This document shows positions 1 through 10,508 of a DNA stretch of 24,939 nucleotides, one piece after another. The translations under genes were made by a program, and so were the position numbers. The stretch lies in contig NW_014577174.1 in the NCBI RefSeq assembly GCF_000485595.1, positions 443,838-468,776 on the forward strand. The letters are read 5' to 3'. The notes under the pieces are model-generated. The model worked only from the letters and a program-made list of their open reading frames with translations, made no database searches and was not told the origin of the DNA. The first letter of the stretch is position 1. Each line of letters starts with the position of its first letter. This stretch comes from Priapulus caudatus (Eukaryota; Priapulida; Priapulimorpha; Priapulimorphida; Priapulidae).

Positions 1-103
1 GAAACCCAGGCTATTGTTAGGCCCGACCCAGACTGCGACGATTGTCTATACAGCCTGACGGCCCAAGGATAGAGAACTGGTGCTCAATTAAAACCAATGC
101 TGC

Positions 104-190
104 CTAAACCTAACTCGAACCCTAATTCTAACCCTAACTCTAACCTAAATCCAACCCTCAATTCCTAACCCTAACCATAACCCTAACCTT
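104..190. repeat. Degenerate telomere-like CCCTAA repeats
   Basis: Many copies of CCTAAC/CCCTAA with single-base variants (CTAATTC, CTAACTC, CTAACCATAA) run through this stretch. The animal telomere repeat read on this strand is CCCTAA. The array is too degenerate and too short to be a chromosome end, so it is an interstitial telomere-like tract or part of a transposable element. The 3' part (169-188) is identical to a 20-base segment at 24169-24188. Confidence 0.75.
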
Positions 191-231
191 TATATTTGAT
201 GTCAGGGTTCTCCCCAGGATGAATGCAAACA

Positions 232-275
232 GGGGGGAGGGGAGGGGAAGCGGGGAGGGGGGAGGGAACTAGGGG
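232..275 (+). repeat. G-rich tract with G-quadruplex potential
   Basis: At least six runs of three or more G separated by one to three bases lie on the plus strand. The pattern fits a potential intramolecular G-quadruplex. It follows directly after the telomere-like repeats. No gene is visible around it. Confidence 0.6.
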
Positions 276-1820
276 CGTGTTTGTTTTACGCGTAACACTA
301 ATTAATGCGTAAAATCGCCACCACACATAGACGGTTATTTTGGTTCTTGTTATATAAAATATAGCGAGTGCGGTGTACAGAAGTCTGTAGAGGAAGGTTG
401 ACTGTTGTATTGTTTACAGTGCATGCGTCGTACTGTAAAAAATTACATGCGCCGTCTTCCTGGTGAATAGTACTCTTTGACGATCGAATTCCGGCGCTCG
501 TCAAATTATTGTTTGTGAATTTTCAACGGGGCGGAGTAATTAAACGGGGCGCAACGATTCAAACGGGGGGGAGTTTTCCAAACGGGGCGCTGGCTGCAGC
601 CACCGTTATTGCGCAACGTGGGGAGAATCCCTGGATGTAATATTATATATATATTGATGTAAATTACATTGGTTTTATTGGGACCCACTGTTCTCATCCT
701 TGAAACCAGCGGACCACCTTCGATACAAAAAACCTATCGCCTCTGCAGATTCTAGATGAATGACTCTGCTATATCTCAATAAAAACTATTCCATTACCAC
801 TTTGACTTGCCTGTTTTAAAGCTTCTTTAGTGATATCTCTAAACTGTTCAATTTTTACAATTATCTGAAGCTAGTATCAACACGTAAATAACGAAAGGCA
901 CTTCGTATATTTTTGGTTGCCTCTGTGATTATTTAAAACACGTCTTGATGTTGGTCTAGAATTGTTGAAAATCATTTATTCTGCAAGACCAGCACAGGTG
1001 GAAAACGGCTGTGACGTTCAGGCTATGGTTCTCCCCGCGTTTGCGGCCGCACACAAAGCATGCATCAGTGCCATGAGCACAAACTATCCTCGGCTGTAAC
1101 TTATATGGGCATAAACATCCAAACTTGCCATATTAATCTATCATGAATGATATGATATATATATACATATATCCATTGTAACTTTACTACCGGATTAAAC
1201 CACATTAATACTCAGGACAATAAAATCGTTCCAACCATATTATATGTGCTTTACTCAGCTCATGCCAAGCTGCTCACAGTTGGTATACGCAATACGTTTT
1301 TTTTTACTTTCTGTTTGTTCGTGGACCGCGGTTTAGTTTACGTTACAGCTGACCTCAGGGTTAAACACACATCATAATTATTTGATTATATACTCGTACT
1401 GTATACACTGCTGAGTTATCTTACGATACAAGTACTAAATGCACATTACACGTGAAATAACATTGTTACTATTTCATGTGCATTAAAATTACTTACGTAT
1501 TAAGTCCTGTCATAATTTCCACTACCGGTACGCTAAACTTACTATGATCGACTATTGTCAGCTTTGCTTTTCTTTTAGTCAGGCCTTACTTGTAGTCATG
1601 TTAGGTACTGAGGCTACTCTCTTTAGAAATTAGACAGTACTGCTAGATGGGAATCTGACGTTGCTTATCTGTTGGGAAAAAACTTGGCTAGTCCTATTTA
1701 GCTTGCTGAACCGAAGCAAAAACATTTCATTATGTCAGCCGAGCGTTATGAATGTCAGTATACGCTCCTGATTAATGTACACCTAGTACTTACAATGAAA
1801 TACTGAGCTAAACCTCACCA
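276..1820. other. Gene-free region
   Basis: Only short open frames without recognisable motifs occur here. Bases 520-600 contain several spaced copies of AACGGGG-type words, which look like repeat debris. The rest is AT-rich sequence in which I see no exon, RNA gene or clear element. Confidence 0.5.
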
Positions 1821-1822
1821 TT

Positions 1823-2162
1823 TCAGCAGTCTTTCTTCTTTGTGGTTCGACGTGCCTTGAACATTGGCAATACGAACGATGAACAAGGCCATCGCACGTT
1901 TCCTTGCCCCACGGTGTGCCTTAAACTATGCACTGGGGTAATCCGTAGAGCTCCAAGAAAACGGTATTGCGCAGGATTAGAATATCCTTCCGCTCCGTTG
2001 TATAAACAATCCGCGCACAGCCTGGTCGGCGCTAGCCGTACATCGTGGGCACGTTCAAACAGGTGTACGCAGCTGAATGACAACTGTTCTTCAACAGTTT
2101 CAACTTCATTGTCTATGTCTACCTTCATTGCATCTTTATCAATGCGTGATTGACTGCTCATC
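1823..2162 (-). CDS. Possible first exon of an unidentified minus-strand gene
   Basis: An open frame runs on the minus strand from an ATG at 2162 (an upstream in-frame ATG is at 2242) to a stop at 1823. The 112-residue product begins MSSQSRIDKDAMKVDIDN, then has an acidic helix-like part and a Cys-x2-Cys pair in LCADCLYN. I do not recognise the family. It starts about 110 bp from a CRE-type palindrome (2274-2281), where a divergent first exon would be expected. A GTGAGG donor-like site follows just past the stop (about 1818), so a spliced form is possible. The overlapping plus-strand frame is also open, so coding status is uncertain. Confidence 0.25.
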
Positions 2163-2273
2163 CGTATCGTACGAAAACTGATATTAGGTCTAGAGACGAC
2201 TCTGAATCGGTGTTCACATTGTACATTGTACACGCTTGGCAACAGGTAAACAAGCGAGAGCTAGTGCCTAGCC

Positions 2274-2292
2274 TGACGTCACACTACGTCAT
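2274..2292. promoter_or_regulatory. CRE/ATF-type palindrome pair, possible bidirectional promoter
   Basis: TGACGTCA, a perfect CREB/ATF site, lies at 2274-2281, and a second half-palindrome TACGTCAT follows at 2285-2292. AGGTGGCGC, which resembles a CTCF/insulator core, is just downstream at about 2302-2310. Such clusters are typical of animal housekeeping promoters. The nearest plus-strand gene is CPSF6 and the nearest minus-strand frame starts at 2162. Promoter function is inferred from motifs only. Confidence 0.45.
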
Positions 2293-2553
2293 GCGCCAAA
2301 GTAGGTGGCGCTTTTGCGTTCCCGCAAATTCTTAACATTGTGTTCATCAAAAAATGCTTTTTTCTCATACACCCGAACAACCATTCAACCTGTAAATTTT
2401 TAGTTAGTTTGTACAAAACATAGTTAATTTGATATATGTAACTATTTTTCATCACTAAAGGAGGCCTTTAAAAATTATAAACGTTAACTCACAGTTGTTT
2501 CCTGCTTTTAAACTAGAATGTATCTCTTAATTCACGGTATAATCTGCTAATTC

Positions 2554-3351
2554 TCACAGCATATCAACTTTCAAATCAGCTTTACCCGCCATGTTTAGCA
2601 AGGCACGGAAAACCCGAAACGGAAAAGACTCGCTAGAAATACTACAGAAATAGTACGATGGCCTCACGGCAATTACACACCAAAGCAAGTTGAAACGATG
2701 TTCACAAATGTCTAGGCCATTTGTGAAAACCTTAGATGACATTGTTCTCGGATGGTTGGTGGTTACAGAGGACGCAGGATCATTTAATTTCGCTTGTTCG
2801 ATCCATTGCGGGTATTTTAGTTCACAGTCGGAATGATAGCAAACATGGCGGGCGAATTCATAAATTGTTGTTGCATTCGTCTCAAAAAAGTCCGCTGGTA
2901 ACCCGTAAGTACCCAGCGCATCGTTAGCGCACTGATGGTTATCAAGAAGGTGGACGTTTACTGATTCATTTGGTATATCACATGTGTGGTGTTCTTTGGC
3001 CGATATTGGAATATAAGGCAAACTACGTGTTTAAGCTGCAGCCAAGGTTGAAACGGTATTGTAACCCTAGCAATACCGTTTCTTGGAGCTAGGGCTATTG
3101 TAAGACTCGCTCTGATTGTCTGATTGTTTGTAAATGGCAAACGTAATTTACTAAAGTTAAATGAAGCAGGGTTTCTGAAAAACAATCTTTTAAGAAGTGC
3201 AATACCGCCGTTGTCTAAATTTTCCCCAGAAGAAACCTTGAGTATAATGTGTAATATCACAGAAAGAACCGTTAATGCATCACAACTGTTCGCTCGGCTG
3301 TTGTTACCGATATGTAACACTGTAAAACATCCTGTGGGGCTACTTTCGTAA
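2554..3351. other. Unresolved open-frame region, coding strand unclear
   Basis: A 155-codon frame is open on the minus strand (3021-2554) and a second on the same strand overlaps it (3320-2958). The plus strand also holds protein-like segments in shifting frames, for example the 75-codon stretch 3124-3351 rich in Leu-Ile helices (NLLRSAIPPLSKFSPEETLS). None matches a family I recognise. The region could be a diverged or frame-broken gene, a pseudogene, or chance. It contains a hairpin at 3041-3086. Bases 2293-2553 and 3352-3757 show nothing I can annotate. Confidence 0.2.
3041..3086. repeat. Imperfect palindrome (hairpin)
   Basis: AAACGGTATTG (3051-3061) and CAATACCGTTT (3071-3081) are perfect reverse complements around a 9-base loop. 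Five more bases (CCAAG and CTTGG) pair outside after a four-base bulge. The right arm with its flank recurs in inverted form near 1949-1970. Confidence 0.7.
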
Positions 3352-3759
3352 CTTTTGTTTAGATTTTATGAAGAAATGTTGTGAAAGTAGCCAATACAAA
3401 TAAGTTGTAGTGAATTTTTGCCAACATAGACGAGATCACAGTTAGGTATAATATATATATGCATTTAGCTGCCGAGGTTTATCCACTTTAAACGAACCCG
3501 GATTACTGAAACAAAAGGCAATACTGTCAGCTTTCCTTGCTCTTAGGTCTTAGTAGTAATCTGTGCTCATGGGTAATTAAAGTGTAAAATAGTAAAGTTA
3601 AAGCATTGTTTACCACACAGTTTTTGTCCTCTTTTATGGATGTGGCGTTGAAATGATTGCATAGTGGTTAATGAATTTTATGGCTGTGATAAGGTATCAG
3701 ATATATAAGGAGGTTTGTTATGCGATCCATTGTTTATATCACTAATCTCTTTTTTTCAG

Positions 3760-3808
3760 GGATTGATGACTACTGTGCCTATGGGCGCCTTGACATTGAA
3801 CCAACATT
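3760..3808 (+). other. Possible 49-nt exon upstream of CPSF6
   Basis: A long polypyrimidine run ending TTTTTTTCAG (acceptor, AG at 3758-3759) is followed 49 bases later by GTGAGTA (donor from 3809), both strong splice consensus. It could be a 5' untranslated exon of the CPSF6 transcript or an exon of a host gene into which CPSF6 was copied. One frame reads IDDYCAYGRLDIEPTL before a stop. I recognise no family. An AG just before the CPSF6 start (about 3873) could act as the next acceptor, but that is weak. Confidence 0.3.
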
Positions 3809-3877
3809 GTGAGTATAAGAGTTGTAAGTTTTTCAAAAAACTTCATGTCATAGAACATTTGGCACATTTTTGAGAAA

Positions 3878-5823
3878 ATGACCGATGTGGACATTGATCT
3901 TTATGCTGATGATGTCGGGAGATGAGTTCAGTACAGAAGATTACAATGGCGGCGCTGTCGATTTGTACGATGATGTCATAACTGCGCCATCTGGTGAGCA
4001 GGAAAATGAAGATGAATTCACAGATGCTCCGGAGATAAAGGCATCTGAACAGGCACAGGACACCCTCACCAGCCACAACCACCTACTCGGCAAGCGAGTC
4101 TCACTATTATGCGGTAACCTTACCTGGTGGACCACAGATCAAGACCTCACTGACTCTATAAATTCCATCGGTGTTCACGACATAGTTGAAATTAAGTTCT
4201 ACGAAAACAGAGCCAACGGACAGTCGAAGGGGTTCGCTGTTGTGAACCCGCGTCCGACGGTTCGTCGGGATTGTTATGGAAAAAATTGTCACGAAAGGAA
4301 TTGCACGGCCAGCATCTGTAGTGACGCACTGCAACAGAGCAACGCTAGCGCAGTTCGAGGCGCAGTCGCGCAAGGGCGAGCGAGCAGCCTGGTGGTCCGC
4401 CACCGACCGCAGGTAGGTGTGTGCAAGGAACGCAGATGATGGGCGCGGACGTGGGCGAGGTAACTTCATGCCGGGCCAGCGGCCGCCCGGACTGCGTGGG
4501 CGCCGAACCAAGGACCGCCCGGTCACCCAGGTCATCCCGGGGGACCTCAAGGTCACCTCAGGTCACCTCAACGGTCCCCCGCCATACGGCGGGCCGCCGC
4601 ACGGCGGGCCACCGCACGGCGGGCCGCCGCGAGGGCCGCCTCCGCGCGGACCGATGCCCCCCAATCACCCCGGTCATCAAGGGGGGCCGCCCGGGCACAT
4701 GGGACATCAGGGACCTCCGCCACCAGGACACATGTCGCACCAGGGTCCGCCCGGGCCAGGCCACATGCCGCAGCAGGGTCCGCCACCCGGCATGCACGGG
4801 CCGCCGCGGTCGGGACCACCACCGCCGGGCCACCCCGCGCACGTGCCGCACCACATGCGCGGTCCTCCGGGCATGGAGATCCGCGGCCCGAGGCCGGAAT
4901 GGGACAGGCCGCCGATCTCGTCGCCGTACCAGCCGGGGCCGCCGCCTCCCGGTATCCACAGCGGCCCGTCGCTGCCGCCGCCTCAGATGAGAGGGCCGCC
5001 GCAGCCGCAGCACGGCGGTCCCCCTCCTCCTGGCCACTTCGGCCCTCCGGGCGTCGGTCCGCCGCCGATGCAACAGCACGGTCCGCCGGTCAGCGTTGCG
5101 CAGACCTTCCCTCTGCCACCGAACAGCCAGCATGGTCCCCCGCCCGGTGCCCCTGTCGGCCCGCCGCCCCCGCAGGGCGTCCCTCCGCCCGCTCCGCACG
5201 TGAATCCCGCTTTCTTCCCGCCTCGGGGAGGCCCGCCTCCGGGCGTGCCGGATTACTCGCGGCCGCCCGAGCGGCAGGAGCCGCCGATGTCTGAGCAGGA
5301 GTTTGAGGAGCTGATGTCGAAGAACAAGTCGGTGTCGAGCAGCGCGATTGCGCGCGCCGTCACCGACGCCAGCATGGGCGACTACGCGAGCGCCATCGAG
5401 ACACTCGTCACGGCGATATCGCTCATCAAGCAGTCGAAGGTTGCCAACGACGACCGCTGCAAGATCCTTATCGGCTCGCTGCAGGACACCCTGCGCGGCA
5501 TCGAGGAGAAGTCGTACGGCTCGGGCGTGAAGAGCCGCGACCGCTCCCGCGACCGTTCGCGCGACCGCGACTGGTCGTCGTCGCGGCGCGTCGAGAAGGT
5601 GGCGCGGCGCGACCGCTCGCGCAGCCGCGAGCGCGAGGATAGGGGGCGCAACCACGAGCGCGAGTACCGCGACCGATCGCGCGACCGCTACGACGACGAG
5701 CGGCGCCACCGTGAAACGCGCGAGGTTCGGGAACGCGAGCCTCACCGCGAGCGCGACCGCGAAAAGGATCGCGAGCGTGAACGCGAACGCGAGTATCGTC
5801 ACACGTCGTCGTCGCGTCACTGA
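3878..5823 (+). CDS. CPSF6: Cleavage and polyadenylation specificity factor subunit 6, frame-broken N-terminal half
   Basis: CPSF6 is the RNA-binding large subunit of cleavage factor I (CFIm), which binds UGUA elements with NUDT21 and sets poly(A) site choice in the nucleus. The ATG at 3878 starts [14 protein letters not shown], the family N-terminus. Next come an acidic DLYDDVI stretch, one RRM (about 4095-4330) with [24 protein letters not shown] and KELHGQ, then a long proline/glycine/histidine-rich region (about 4380-5260), then the conserved helical block [20 protein letters not shown] with IKQSK and a C-terminal RS/RD/RE tail ending at TGA 5821-5823. The frame is broken several times before 4570: one extra base near 3920, several shifts within 4247-4430, and a probable 10-bp duplication at 4551-4570. 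From 4561 on it is fully open. No introns occur in the RRM, where vertebrate orthologues have them, so a retrocopy, a pseudogenised N-terminus or assembly errors must be weighed. Family identity is certain. Confidence 0.9.
4417..5823 (+). CDS. CPSF6: CPSF6 intact proline-rich plus RS-like C-terminal part
   Basis: This is the longest uninterrupted frame of the gene, 468 codons. Its first half is a [11 protein letters not shown] low-complexity region. A 15-bp unit is repeated three times at 4588-4632. The middle holds the block HVNPAFFPP followed by [20 protein letters not shown], which is diagnostic for CPSF6/7. The end is a Ser/Arg/Asp/Glu mixed-charge domain of the kind bound by transportin-3-type importins. 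GC content is far above the flanking DNA. An automatic gene caller could take this segment alone as a truncated protein. It is better seen as the 3' part of the gene starting at 3878. Confidence 0.85.
   Translation: MCARNADDGRGRGRGNFMPGQRPPGLRGRRTKDRPVTQVIPGDLKVTSGHLNGPPPYGGPPHGGPPHGGPPRGPPPRGPMPPNHPGHQGGPPGHMGHQGPPPPGHMSHQGPPGPGHMPQQGPPPGMHGPPRSGPPPPGHPAHVPHHMRGPPGMEIRGPRPEWDRPPISSPYQPGPPPPGIHSGPSLPPPQMRGPPQPQHGGPPPPGHFGPPGVGPPPMQQHGPPVSVAQTFPLPPNSQHGPPPGAPVGPPPPQGVPPPAPHVNPAFFPPRGGPPPGVPDYSRPPERQEPPMSEQEFEELMSKNKSVSSSAIARAVTDASMGDYASAIETLVTAISLIKQSKVANDDRCKILIGSLQDTLRGIEEKSYGSGVKSRDRSRDRSRDRDWSSSRRVEKVARRDRSRSREREDRGRNHEREYRDRSRDRYDDERRHRETREVREREPHRERDREKDREREREREYRHTSSSRH
4588..4632 (+). 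repeat. 15-bp tandem repeat in the CPSF6 proline-rich region
   Basis: Three consecutive units of GGCGGGCCNCCGCAC encode GGPPH repeats. The last unit diverges at its end. Confidence 0.8.
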
Positions 5824-7205
5824 TCGCTCGACCCTCCGCGTCCGCACGTGTGCGTGTGTGCTCCCCGTGCGTCCAGATTGCAACCGAGCGCAGGTAGATG
5901 GAGGAACTTGCGTGGAGGCTTGGCCGTCTGTTGAGTGACTGCGTCGTTTGGAAGTTGCACGCACTTTTGTCGAGAGGCCCTGCTCTTATTTTTCCTTCTC
6001 CGTGGAGTTTTCGTTAGTTATTCTGTTTTTGGAGAGAAGGGAATTTTGGAATTCGGTATATGATAATGCGTATTCGCTACGTTTCACAATGCGTTGTGTG
6101 TGTATTTGGTTTATTCTAAGGCATTGTAAGAGTTATGTGTAATGATCATTGTAGAATTCTATACTATACGTATTAGTTTGTGTAACCAGTTTAAGCTTGT
6201 ACGTGTTTCAAAAATTTCAAGGTAGATTTTGCTCCTGAAGTATAAATTGTATAATGGGGATTTCTGATTATAATAAGAGTTTATGATTAGCCTTCACGAC
6301 TCCTGTTAAATTAACCATCCTCATAACTTAAGTACAGCTTAACATAGCAATTGTGTAAGAAATTCTGCGTAAACCTTGCTTCGTAAATGAGTTTGTCACA
6401 TGTTTTTTTCTTAAATACTGTTTTAACTTAGATTTTGAGGAGTCATGTAACAAATTGTGTTTGATTTCTATCCATCTCAGTTCTGTTATACGACTCAGTT
6501 ATCATGATCACTCATAGTGAAGGGTGTAGAAGGTAAAAAAAAATATATTTTACAATTATCTCTGTAGCCATTTATGTAATCTTGTGTAGGTATGACTCTA
6601 CAAATGTAGTTTAAACCAAAGAGTGTAATTGACTAGTTGCATTCCATTGTTGTTCTTACATAGTGGTTCTCAGTCGCGTGAAGGACTTGACTTTTCTGTT
6701 TGGACACTGAACATACTAGTGTCCGTTGTTAGAAACTGCTCGGCGACGTGTCAACGTCATCCCACGCGTCACGGAAACAGGAAACATGCTACTGAGGAGG
6801 AGGAGGAGAGTTGGAGCACTTGGAGGAATCGTGGTAGCACTATCAACGCCCCCGACGAAGAACAGACGTTCCTGCACTGTCAAACAACTATTGCCGGGAG
6901 AGACGACTGTTCCAGCTGTCGATGACGTTGGGATTTGTGACGCATGCCTATTGTTTTACGATTTTATCCCCCTTCCCCCCAGCCACGTGTGTGAATGAAC
7001 TGATCAAGTATCTGTGGCAGCATACTGGGAAATAGTAGAGCGAGAAGGACTAAGGTGCCCTTATGTTAAAGGGGAGTAACCTATAGGGCAATTGGGAGAA
7101 AATTGATTAAGCCAAGCAGGTTTTTAGTGTGATGACACATGTATGCATACTAGATACTTGATGATTTTATCCACAGAATGCAAATAAACGTGTAGGTGTT
7201 TGTGT
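5824..7205 (+). other. CPSF6: Probable CPSF6 3' UTR
   Basis: The sequence after the stop is AT-rich and has no supported coding frame. A canonical AATAAA at 7183-7188 is followed at once by a GT-rich stretch (GTGTAGGTGTTTGTGTT), the usual downstream element, so cleavage probably falls near 7200. The ~1.4-kb length is normal for a regulated mRNA. Short open frames at 6629-6998 have no family features. Confidence 0.5.
7183..7188 (+). terminator. Poly(A) signal, probable end of CPSF6 mRNA
   Basis: AATAAA is followed within a few bases by a GT-rich downstream element. It is the best such signal after the CPSF6 stop. Confidence 0.5.
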
Positions 7206-10200
7206 TACAATTGCTTTAGTGATTGAAGTGTATTATGAAACTGCTTGACTGTTTATCTTTGATTGTATCTGGTATCATACGCTGGACATTGTTTAATCAT
7301 TAAATATCAAATTTAGCATCAAAATAGAATGTAAACAAAACTTACAGGTGTTTTTTCTACTTGAATTTGTTACTGTAATCTCTTCAGTAGTTAATGCCTT
7401 TACCTTTATGTCCTCGTATCGATTGGTGTGAATATATTAGTTATAGTTATCATCAGCATATATATATGATTCACCTCCTATTAGGAAAGTGTTATATGTG
7501 TACTATGGTGGTCGGAGATACAACAGTAAGAGGTGAGCAAATCCTTTTGCGTTTTGTGCAGCAAATATCTGTAGTGACTAACCGTACGGTTTACTCTCGG
7601 CACTGCTCTCCTTAACGAGATTGCTAGAAAGATCTCATCCTCTCACATAATTTGTTGATTTATGTTTGTGTTACGGAGCGGGTGGCCCGCGCGTATCATG
7701 TGCAGAGTAGCACGCATGTGTTTGTACCGTGACTGTTGAGTTAGGCGATGCATGCTGAAATTCGCACACTAAAAGCTGCGCGTAAACGATGAACTGGCCT
7801 GCTGCAAGGCAGGGGCTGAGGCTGCGTCAGTTTATTGTCTGTATTCGATAGAGCTGTTTGAGTACGTACGTGCATTCTCTAGTACGTTGGTTGGTAGCTG
7901 ATTTTGGGACCATAAACCTGGCAATTGTGCATTGCAAGACACTCGGCTGAATTAAAATCTCTTTCTAGTTCGCTCGCAATGACAATTTAGCTGTTAGCTG
8001 TTAGTGTTAATTGAGGTGTATGTGAGCAATGTAACTTGCCATCGCACACATTTCTATGCATACATCACCGGTCTGTGATGCTGCGTGCACTGCTTTGTGC
8101 ATTGTAGACGTGCAATATCCGTTGTTTACAGAAATGCAGAACTTCGTGACTGCTTTCTACATCTACTACCTTAAATATCATTCAATTTCATTCGGGGTTT
8201 GAGATGTTTACCCTTTGACATTTCGTTTTTGTTTTCTTGTAATGTAGAACTGGGGTTCTTGTCAGTTACAGCAAAGCCTTATGACTTCACTGGGAAATAT
8301 TAGAATATTATTTAAAAAAAATCATGCACTTCGGGAGAGACATACTGTAAAAATGTACAATCTGTAAATATTTCCTACGTTATTTTATACTGTCATAATT
8401 TAAGGTTGCTCCATGTTGTTTTGAAACTGTTGAAAACTTTCAACCTAACATACCATGGTGTCAACCAATAGGGGGGTGATTTTAATAGGTTAGGCTTTTA
8501 CATGCTGTATTGCTACAGCAGCTGTCTGTAAGTCGTTAATTTCATGCCCGGTGCCTTTCTTTTCATTATGATTGAGGTGTTACCACTCATCGGCTATGGT
8601 TTTCTATTTGTTAGTGGGGCACACTAGAGTTAAAACAGTGTAATGCTGAGGAAATGATTACTTAAAATTATGAGAATATAAATTGGTAAATTATGAAATA
8701 TGACGATTATGTCAGAAAATGCTCCAAATGCTACGAATTGTACTTACAGTGGCATACTTATATGTTGCATATCGGCAACTGTCTAATGTGTGCAGAGATT
8801 ACTTGTAAGCATAAAGTTAACATGCAGGATGTAGTTTGTAACTGTCCTCTCTATAGGGAAAGGTAAGGCAAAACCTTATCATTTCAAGACTAATGTTAAT
8901 TGGTAGGGTTAAACACAAAGACTGCCTTGTTGGTCAAATTGATTGGCAACCAAATGATTATACAAAATTAATAGATTTTATATTTTTCATGTGGTTTTTT
9001 TGTAGTGAAACTTTTAGTTACTGATCGATGAATTTATTCATTGGAATTCATTCATTGAAGGTAATTGTCCAATGTTAGCAAAAATGTCTCAATATAACTT
9101 TTATTCAAGAAAAATTTGTTCGTACAAACAAAAAGTGGCTGTAGACACATGGCATTTTAGAAGCTTTAGTGTTGTATAACTTTTAGGAATTCCAATTTGG
9201 TAAATAGCATGGAATCGTAATGTTGGAAAGGTAAAATAACGACGTCTTGGCTTTTTACACATAATTAATGCTATTGTTAGCAAATATCATTTTTCCTTTG
9301 GAGCGATCTGTAATCATGATTCATCAATCGTATGATTCATGAATTGATTAATCATTGATCAATTCAATTGATTCATGAACCTACGTATGTAAGTGTTTGT
9401 GCTGGCTGGCACTAGTGCATGAGATTTCTTGTGTACGACCTGAGAGGTAGTTTAAAACAAGCGTGTAAGCTGGTTTGGACGTGAAATTATGCTCTGGGTA
9501 GGAATAGGTTGTGATAGTGCATGAGCACGAAATTAGGCTTTTAATGATAAGAAATGATGACAGTGATAAACTGTGTGCATAGCTAAACTGTTAAGTCCAT
9601 TTTAAATTTTATTCTGATCACAAATTATGATAGCTTATCGAGTTTAAATGCGTATCCTATGGTTGGGCTGGCTTACCCTATATATTTTTTTAAGTTATGT
9701 GAGATAAAGTTGATGTAGCTTGATTCAGCTGCCCTGAATGTGGTGAGTGCGTCTGTACGTGCGTGATAACGTGGTCTGACATTTGTGAGAATCGGCGCGT
9801 TTGTAGCAAAACGACTAGCATGCTTACGTATGTATGATCTCGTCGGGGTGTTGTACATTTCGTGTTGTCTCTCGTGTTGTGAGTGGGTGGTATCACTACT
9901 TCACGTGTACAATTTATTTATTTTCTGTTAGCGTACTTAATTAAATATAATGCTTTGAGCATGCACGACTCATTTAGCAAAGAAGGCATTTTTCGTTCAA
10001 TGTAATAGCTGACTATAAATAGGGCCACCAGTTATGTATAAGCAGGCCACACACGTGTGTAACTTCTAAGAAGCCATTAATTCTAGGCGAAAGCTTTTGT
10101 AACTTGAAAAATATTTTTTATTAGGCCATATATATATATATTTTGTTGGATTTAGTGGGATATTTGCGTCCTAGGTGTGGGGTGAGTGCATGCTGTGTGT

Positions 10201-10354
10201 ATATATATCTGCTGCATGTGTTTATTAAGTACTCTGTGTTGTGTTTAACACCCGGTTATGTTGTTATGTGCGGGTGTCACTGACACGTTGCCCGCCCACG
10301 ACTTCACATGGTACGTACGGGCTTTCAGTACTAATTTTATGTCATCTATAGCCC

Positions 10355-10508
10355 TATACACACCACTTTAAGAAATATATATATATAATTATGTATATTA
10401 TATATATATCAAGAGCGTATTAAGAAGACATTCTTAATACGCTCTTGTATTATGCATATATACATAATTATATACTATTATTTATGAAGACAAAAGGTGT
10501 ATACACAT
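10355..10508. repeat. AT-rich foldback element with central perfect hairpin
   Basis: The centre is a perfect 17-bp stem (10410-10426 with 10431-10447) closed by the 4-base loop GACA. The AT-rich flanks also pair (ATAATTATGTATA left, TATACATAATTAT right). TATACAC words lie at both outer edges (from 10355 and near 10506 inverted). The whole ~150-bp unit looks like a small non-autonomous foldback or MITE. Confidence 0.6.

Noticed and set aside
298-697. Two short minus-strand frames near the left end
   Set aside because: They are 60-70 codons in repeat-like DNA with no recognisable protein features.
4421-5294. Alternative plus-strand frames (189 and 131 codons) within CPSF6
   Set aside because: They are frame-shifted readings of the proline-rich region, without conserved motifs. 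Only their first bases overlap the real frame-break zone.
4558-5964. 468-codon minus-strand open frame opposite CPSF6
   Set aside because: It is the antisense shadow of the GC-rich proline/RS coding region. The product is low-complexity Arg/Ala and the plus frame has clear CPSF6 homology.
6629-6998. Two overlapping open frames in the CPSF6 3' UTR
   Set aside because: Short, no domain, no splice context, inside the likely UTR.
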